DNA from: Manduca sexta
Lineage: Eukaryota; Arthropoda; Insecta; Lepidoptera; Sphingidae
Direction: 5' to 3'
Length of the DNA stretch: 64,000 nucleotides
Assembly: GCF_014839805.1 (NCBI RefSeq)
Contig: NC_051129.1
Span: forward strand, 4,840,920 to 4,904,919
Below are positions 57,967 to 64,000 of this stretch, piece after piece. Position 1 is the stretch's first letter, and each line of letters opens with the position of its first letter. The notes under the pieces are model-generated. The model saw only the letters and a program-made list of their open reading frames with translations. It was not told where the DNA came from and searched no databases. Made by a program: the position numbers and the translations under genes.

Positions 57967-58037
57967 ATGACTCAGTGTTGTGTGAAAGGATGCAAATCGA
58001 ATTCACGCAAGAAAGACCCCGAAATATATTTTCATAG
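57967..58037 (+). CDS. First coding exon of a THAP-domain protein (3' partial)
   Basis: ATG opens MTQCCVKGCKSNSRKKDPEIYFHR, the N-terminus of a THAP zinc finger (C-x4-C start, then basic residues and the [YF]-x-F-H block that precedes FP in the family). The exon ends CAT AG|GTTAGT, a good donor at the usual place. The remaining THAP residues (the tryptophan and the C...H pair) must be in later exons. I found none before 64,000, so the gene either continues past the window or is a remnant. THAP fingers bind DNA and occur in host regulators and in P-element transposases; which kind this is cannot be told. Confidence 0.7.
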
Positions 58038-59425
58038 GTTAGTAACTGTTTTTACCGAAAATTAGCAAATATCTTTGTATAATTACTTTTTGGATGTGTT
58101 TTTATCAATTAAAATGATTTGTGGATCTGGTTTGTTAAGCTTTGGACCCTTTTAGGCGTGATTTATACACATTAAAATCATTATGTTTGTTTACACACGA
58201 GCTTAGGGATGGGTGGGTGGATTTGTTTAGAAATTATTGATATCGATATTTTAACAGACGCCCGTTTATCAGTTACGGTTTTTGTCTTTGAAAGAATGTT
58301 AGAGCACACATCAATATTGTATTATTCAGAAGGACAAACTAAGTGAAATTAGAATATTTTTTTAAGATAACCAAAAAAATTTAAAAACCAAGGCAAAATG
58401 AATTGAGAATATTGAGCGACGTGATTGGAATCCTACACCAAATACATATTTCTTTACATTTTGAGAAGATATGCATAAACCACACGTTTAATTAACGCGA
58501 GTAAAGATAACTGTTTTCCAACAATATTCGCGATAAGTAAAATAGTAATGATTATTATACTTCACCTAATAAGTAGTAATATTACTTTAATATATTGCTA
58601 TGAATAAAATTAGAATTGTTACATAAAAGAATAGATAAACATAAAAGAAACAACATAAAGATGAAATGTAAGATATATTTTTACAATTGGCGGTCTTATG
58701 TTTCGAGCAACCTTTGCATGCACGGAAATAGATACATAATCATATTGTTGTTATTGCAAATAATTATTATAATTGATTATCTTAACCACCATTTTACGGT
58801 CATTGATTTTAGTTTGCTGAACCATAGTTATGTTTCTCGATCAAAGAGCATAATAATAAAATAAAATAAAACCAACCAAATAATTGCTGGCTACGCTATC
58901 TTATTCCATTTATCATGTATTAAATAAATATCTTAATCTGTAACTTAAATTTTTAGCAAGGAATAGTGCAACATACAAATATAGATCAAACACAACTGGA
59001 TGTTTGTCACAACAGGTACTGCTTTGTTTAACAATTGTTACTTATAAATCAGTTTCAGTTTGTTTGTTTACATTATGATTTGTTATATTTATATTATGGT
59101 AGTTCCTAACCCCTTTCGTATTTGATCTTTTTGGGGCTTGTTTGTCTCTCTTAATTCTTCGATGTCGATACAAAATTTTCGGTACTAGCATATCACTATT
59201 GTAAGGGGCGGAGTCGGCACCATTTTGTTCATGAAATGTGCCGCATGTCACGTGACCATATTACCCATCCTCTATACTTCTTTTATCATTGGGTGACTTC
59301 TACGTGAAGGTGTAATAAGTTTTGTAAATTATATTATGTCCTATGAAATGTATGTAAGTAGTAGAAATAAAGGCTTATTTATTTATTTGACAAGTGTAGT
59401 GGTTCTTATTATACCTCATATTTTA

Positions 59426-59722
59426 TCTTACTAATATTATAAATTTGCGAAAATTTGTGAATATGCTTGGATGTTTATATGTTTGTTAGAAGTAAACGGA
59501 GAAACAGGTGAGTGTATTTGGATGGAATTTCGCATACGGATATTGCAAGCCCTGAATTAACACATAGGCTACTTTTTATTCCAGTAATTTGCTTCCGTAG
59601 GCAATTGGATTTTTAAAATAGATGTCGCTACCATCCTACAGCTGGCGCTATGAATCTTTAAAGTTATTTAATGGCATAGCGCGTAAGGTTTTTACGTGGG
59701 CATAACCACGAGCACCACCTAG
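59426..59722 (+). mobile_element. Diverged Helitron-like element
   Basis: It begins TCTTACTAATATTATAAATT after A and ends CACCTAG before T. The interior (GGAGAAACAGGTGAG, ACACATAGGCTACTTTTTAT) resembles the element at 19,198-19,868. The 3' hairpin is decayed (ACGTGGGCATAACCACGAG). Old and non-coding. Confidence 0.5.
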
Positions 59723-60191
59723 TACCATATAAGTATACATAGATGTTATACACGTGTGTTGTAATGTATTGTATAATATAATTGGTTAAAGCCTATTCTT
59801 CCCATGAGCACATAGCATGATAAAACGATGATCAAGTATAACAATCTGTCGTGTATATAATGCATCTCGGCGTTTCTTTATTTAGTTTCGTAACTTTGTA
59901 ATTTGCGGGAAATAAGTATGTTGCACAATATTCTATGCATGTTATTTTAGTCAGAGTTCTGTCAAGCGAAAGTAAGTATTGAAGGTACACGCTCTCCACT
60001 AAGTATAGGACGTTTGTTTTTTATATTTCCTGTATACAACGCAATGGTTAACGTCTCGGAATCATCTCGTTAATAATTTAAATTAAAACAGATTTGATGG
60101 AGTTGGATATCTTATGAACATGCCTTATTATTTCTATATTATGCAAAATATTTTAGTTTTAAAATACTCGCTAATCTACTCTACGCCTATG

Positions 60192-60275
60192 TAGTAGACT
60201 AAGCCTTATTCCTTTATAGACGAGGTTCATTGGCCAGCAGTGGGATAGTGTATAAATTATACAGGCTTAATATTA
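60192..60275 (+). mobile_element. Retrotransposon 3' tail fragment
   Basis: TTTATAGACGAGGTTCATTG then GCCAGCAGTGGGATAGTGTA and TACAGGCTTAATATTATTTATT match the tail seen at 2,450-2,535 in order and spacing. Only the tail remains. Confidence 0.5.
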
Positions 60276-61187
60276 TTTATTATTATTAATTCAGTCATTC
60301 AGATCAATTTACAGAGATAATTCTATTAGGTCCCTTTCTGCCGATGACTGCAATAGCTGGATTATAGTGTCGGCGATTCATTTCCGTTCGAATTCCTTTC
60401 ACAACCGCAATTAGCTGGTGTTAAAACCCAGTCTAATGGGAATTGATGAAACACTAATTCCCAACGGTTCGACTTCCACTCACGAGGGATTGTTATTTGT
60501 TACGTAAATTCAACGGTTTTGGTCAGACCTTGAGGTTATTAGATACGCAACGACGGATAGACGATTCCAAAGGTTTTATGTTTTTTATTTAATTGGTGAG
60601 GTAATAAGATAAATGTTTTACATGAATTTTGTAATATAAGGCTCTAGTTTAAACGAACAAATGGTTGGATTAGGTGAATATAAAATTATTGAAATTTAGA
60701 TCTGTTTTTTGTATGGTAATGGAGCAATTAGTGGACAACTTAATTTTAAAATCTTCGAAAAACGTTTTATGTATAATATAAAAATAAATCTTTGATTTCA
60801 TTGCAACATATCACTACATTTTATAATACCAGAAGTAATAAAAATCGTACTTTGATTTTCTATTAAAACTAAAAATTATAACATGGTTGGTGGGCCATGC
60901 TAGGAACCAGGCTGATTTCAGTCACACTCCCTTAATATAAACTTTATATCTCAATACTGTTAAAATAATAATAATAAACAAATTCACCAACAATAATAAT
61001 CGTAGGTAAAGAAACTATAAAACTCTTTATTGCCGAAGAAATCTAATGAATCGTAAAGAAACACTGATTGGAATAACTGATTGAAAATAGATTTAATGAA
61101 GTATTACTGATAAGGTAACATCACGTTTCTTTCTTAATTATTGCACCTGATACATCTTGGTATCCGACAAATGTAGTTAAGACGTAT

Positions 61188-61598
61188 CAGGGGCGAACCG
61201 AGAGATGTATGGGCCCTTGGCTAATTCTAGTATATTTTTAATTAGTTAACAAATTTCTTAATTTTATTTTAATAATTGTTAATTGTGTTTTCAAATATGG
61301 GTGGCGGAGGGAGGCAAGGCTCAATTGTTTGATACGACACTCGCCCCTAGGCTAATTTTAGTTTAGGGGTCTGCTTCTTAATCAAGTAATGATCATCTAG
61401 TCCAGTAACGATTTTCAATAACAATTCTAGTACTAAGTGTAGGAGGAAAAAGACGATAGTAAATTATTTATTTAATATGACATGAGACGTTTATAACAAT
61501 TATATATTGTCTACTGTCTTTAATGTGGACTGGAGACCCTAGCAATCGTCGAGGCCCCGAGTTACAGCCCAAAGCTGCCTTATATAGATCTGCGGCTG
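61188..61598. mobile_element. Degenerate hAT copy, about 411 bp
   Basis: The left end CAGGGGCGAACCGAGAGATG and the right end AGATCTGCGGCTG resemble the ends of the element at 19,323-19,736. The length is nearly equal (411 against 414) and the 3' interior aligns loosely (GAGGCCCCGAGTTACAGCCC against GGAGCCCTGGGCTGCAGCTC). No exact 8-bp duplication survives, so it is older. Confidence 0.6.
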
Positions 61599-63034
61599 AT
61601 GATAATACTTTCATCACAGTATGGTTATAACTTATAACCTAGAACAAAACCAGTGGATTTGATTGCAATATATTATATTTGCAAATTAGTGTGTCATTTT
61701 AGTAGATGGAATTTTTTTCACATTGAATTTAAAACATGACTAAAAATGCTACACCTCGAAGTAATAATATAGCATCTTCCTTAATCAACTTTGAGATTAG
61801 CTGTGGTTTCCTAGCACTGAGTGGACAAACTTCTTTTAACAGTTTTTTGTACACATTGAAGAATACAAACCTTTGTGTGGGCATACAATCGAATGGAGAG
61901 AAAAACAACCTGTGTACATATTGTTTGCAATGTTTGAATGACAATGACGAACATCGAAACTAATAACTGCGGTTGCGTCACAATGTTGACCATAAACATA
62001 TTATAGGAGTAATAAACTAACTTGTGACTGCTTACAGACAAAGCATCTTGCTTTATTAATAGGCTCAGATGCTAATAGCTAGATTTTTTTTTGTGATAAT
62101 TAATTTTTATTTAATAAATATATTTTTAAATAACGTAAACATTTTAAGTTTTTTAATATTTTTATACTGTTTAGTTTTTATATTGATCCCATGTTTTTAT
62201 ATTTTGTTATTGTAATTTATCGAATAAAAAATGAACAAAGTTTATAGTGGTATTGGTGGTACTCTAAAAGAAGTGCAAAACGGAAACAAATTTATTATAC
62301 ATATACAGAGCTAACTAATTGATCACGTAAAGCTTGGAATATTTATGAATATTTTAACATTTAAAGAAATAATTGTAAATGTTATGTTTTTGAATTGAAT
62401 ATCTCAAACAGGCGTTGAATTGTTTTCTTGCAACTGTTATGTTAAATTAGCTACGATGTTATTTTATTCAGCCATTATTATTCAATTGTTACTGTGACAG
62501 TGATGTCAACATTCACTATCAATACGAACTATCGGTGTCACAGTATTGTGGGGCAATGTAAATAGGCCGCTATAAACAAAAGTTAAAATCAAACCTGTAA
62601 GGTCGCTTCCTGTAATGCATGTAAACACCGTTTCGCTCCAGCTTAAATAACAAATAACAACACCGATTAAAATCTACGCACTATCGTTCACACGGAACGC
62701 GACTTTTTCAACATCACCATTTGCACAAGACACAGTTTTTAGTTTCTGTAACGCGGTACGAGTGCGAGCAAGCGACTGGCGCACCACAAGTGAACAGCCG
62801 GACCGGTCAGCGAGCTGTGAATTATCCAGACAATAGTCGACTGCAAAACGGCCCGCCGTTATTAAATTATTAAGCAGGTAGCACGCACTGTCCAACTAAC
62901 AATACCGGATGATTAGATATGGAAATGTTATACATTTTATTTAGAGTTTGGACCACCTTGTTCTGTCAAGCCTATGTTTAAAGCAAATTAGTGTAGGTAT
63001 GCATTCAGTTTACTATTATTAAAATGGTAATGTT

Positions 63035-63090
63035 TGGAACCTCCGGGCGTGGGTTCGAATGCCGGATGAAGTAAATATTTGTTTAAAGAC
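63035..63090 (+). repeat. Possible tRNA-derived SINE fragment
   Basis: CTCCGGGCGTGGGTTCGAATGCCGG contains a match to the pol III B box (GGTTCGANTCC, one mismatch). No A box or acceptor stem is seen around it, so it is not a tRNA gene. Confidence 0.3.
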
Positions 63091-64000
63091 GGTTTATGTT
63101 GCTGGATATTATGTTTGTTAGTGATGTGTAAACCTACTAATGTTTAATTTTCTTACGCTTGATGAAACTAATAAAGGACTAAAAGTTTTTGTTGAATGCA
63201 TAATAATAATATTCTGATAGATTGATGATGAAAATCCTAATAACTTTGTTTTTCTTTTATCGCTAATTTCTTGAGTCTCCATACGAGATAGATCTTATGA
63301 TACCCGTATAATTTAGGTTTCCACAGGTATTTTGTCAATTAAGATGAGTGTCTGATTACAATTTTATATAATATATCAAAAGATAATTTATTTCCTAGTG
63401 ATCCCTGAAATATTCAACCCAATGCGACGTTATTTGGTGATATGGCAATACTTTTACCAAAAATGTTAGTTTGAAATTATTGACGTAGCCTTGTATTAAG
63501 GTTTCACGTTCTTCCACCCACATGAATACATTTATAGAACGTTTGGTCATATTCACAATATCTGTTTTGGATATCAATGACGAAGTAACACGTTTATAAT
63601 AAAAACAAACTTTAATACCATGTTCTCGCGATTGCAAGGTTTATGCAATCTCATTCGAAGAAGACCTATTTATAATATAGCAATATCCGGTTTTGAATGA
63701 ATAGTTATAAATTCGGCATATCATTGTGCGGTAATTGAAATGTTTTATGTCATCATGAAGGTCAAAACATTTTCAAGTTTCGATGCCTTAGATATGTTTG
63801 AATATTGGTTTCTTGAAACCTTTTTTAAAACATATTTTGTTATATTAATTTCGAGGCAGCAAGCTTTGCAGACAATTGTATCTTTAGTTTTTTGAATTTC
63901 GAAATTCAAATCTAAAACCACCGTACATTGGTGAGCTTCGAATTCGGCGGTTATTGTCGCAAACAAAATATTGCACCCTTCAATTCAATTTAGTTCAAGG

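Larger units (their letters stand above)
58038..64000. other. Gene-poor end of the window
   Basis: No exon continuing the THAP gene was recognised, nor a nuf 5' exon. It contains a diverged Helitron (59.4 kb), a retrotransposon tail (60.2 kb), a degenerate hAT (61.2 kb) and a possible SINE piece (63.05 kb). A GC-richer minus-strand block at 62,674-62,895 could be a promoter or 5' UTR, but no evidence ties it to a gene. Confidence 0.45.

Noticed and set aside
61729..61963. Overlapping ORFs of 71-75 codons on both strands with several Cys
   Set aside because: No zinc-finger spacing, no family and no acceptor in the phase needed to continue the THAP exon.
62674..62895. 73-codon minus-strand ORF in a GC-richer block
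   Set aside because: No similarity to nuf or other families. It may be a promoter or 5' UTR, but no donor in the needed phase could be matched to 54,499.
63035..63090. tRNA gene suggested by a B-box-like GGTTCGAATGCC
   Set aside because: No A box, no cloverleaf or acceptor stem; at most a SINE fragment.
63395..63966. Minus-strand ORFs of 80 and 73 codons, one with a CKACC motif
   Set aside because: A vague resemblance to a zinc-finger start in transposase-related proteins, but the His pair is missing and nothing else supports it.

Overview
The window looks like nuclear DNA from a moth or butterfly (Lepidoptera). It is AT-rich, its genes are split by short GT-AG introns, and its gene products match animal families. 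It also carries repeats that I associate with Lepidoptera: Helitrons of the Lep1 type with a GTTT microsatellite, 3' tails of non-LTR retrotransposons ending in GATGAT runs, and hAT-type MITEs. No species can be named from this alone.

Positions 1-23,900 are gene-dense, with alternating orientations. In order: the last three exons of METTL22 (+), an unrecognised 330-residue protein (-), the complete nine-exon Polycomb gene Su(z)12 (-), a type II membrane JmjC/cupin-8 protein (+) whose first exon has an apparent one-base frameshift, UBFD1 (-), and the transition-fibre protein FBF1 (+). Su(z)12 and the JmjC gene are head to head (593 bp between start codons). UBFD1 and FBF1 are also head to head (597 bp). 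The other neighbours are mostly tail to tail. All the exon models below were built by hand, and every splice phase closes.

Positions 23,906-54,499 and possibly further are one large minus-strand gene, a Rab11-FIP3/4 relative (Drosophila nuclear fallout, nuf). Its six common 3' exons lie at 23.9-26.1 kb, an alternative first coding exon at 37.8-38.1 kb, and two small upstream exons at 54.0-54.5 kb. The true 5' end of the long form is not identified. Its two long introns (11.7 and 15.9 kb) are almost free of coding signal but hold a second Helitron, a 163-bp hAT MITE with a perfect 8-bp target duplication, a 362-bp near-perfect palindrome bounded by TTAA, a perfect four-unit heat-shock-element-like site, and several smaller repeats.

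Positions 54.5-64 kb hold little that I can support: the first exon of a THAP-domain protein (57,967-58,037, +), a diverged Helitron, a degenerate hAT copy and a retrotransposon tail. The genes have ordinary cellular roles (methylation, PRC2 silencing, ubiquitin-like, centriole/cilium, recycling endosome) and show no sign of acting as one pathway. I saw no CRISPR, rRNA, tRNA or viral gene. The most notable observations are the broken JmjC reading frame, the giant palindrome, and transposons sitting close to splice sites of Su(z)12 and FBF1.
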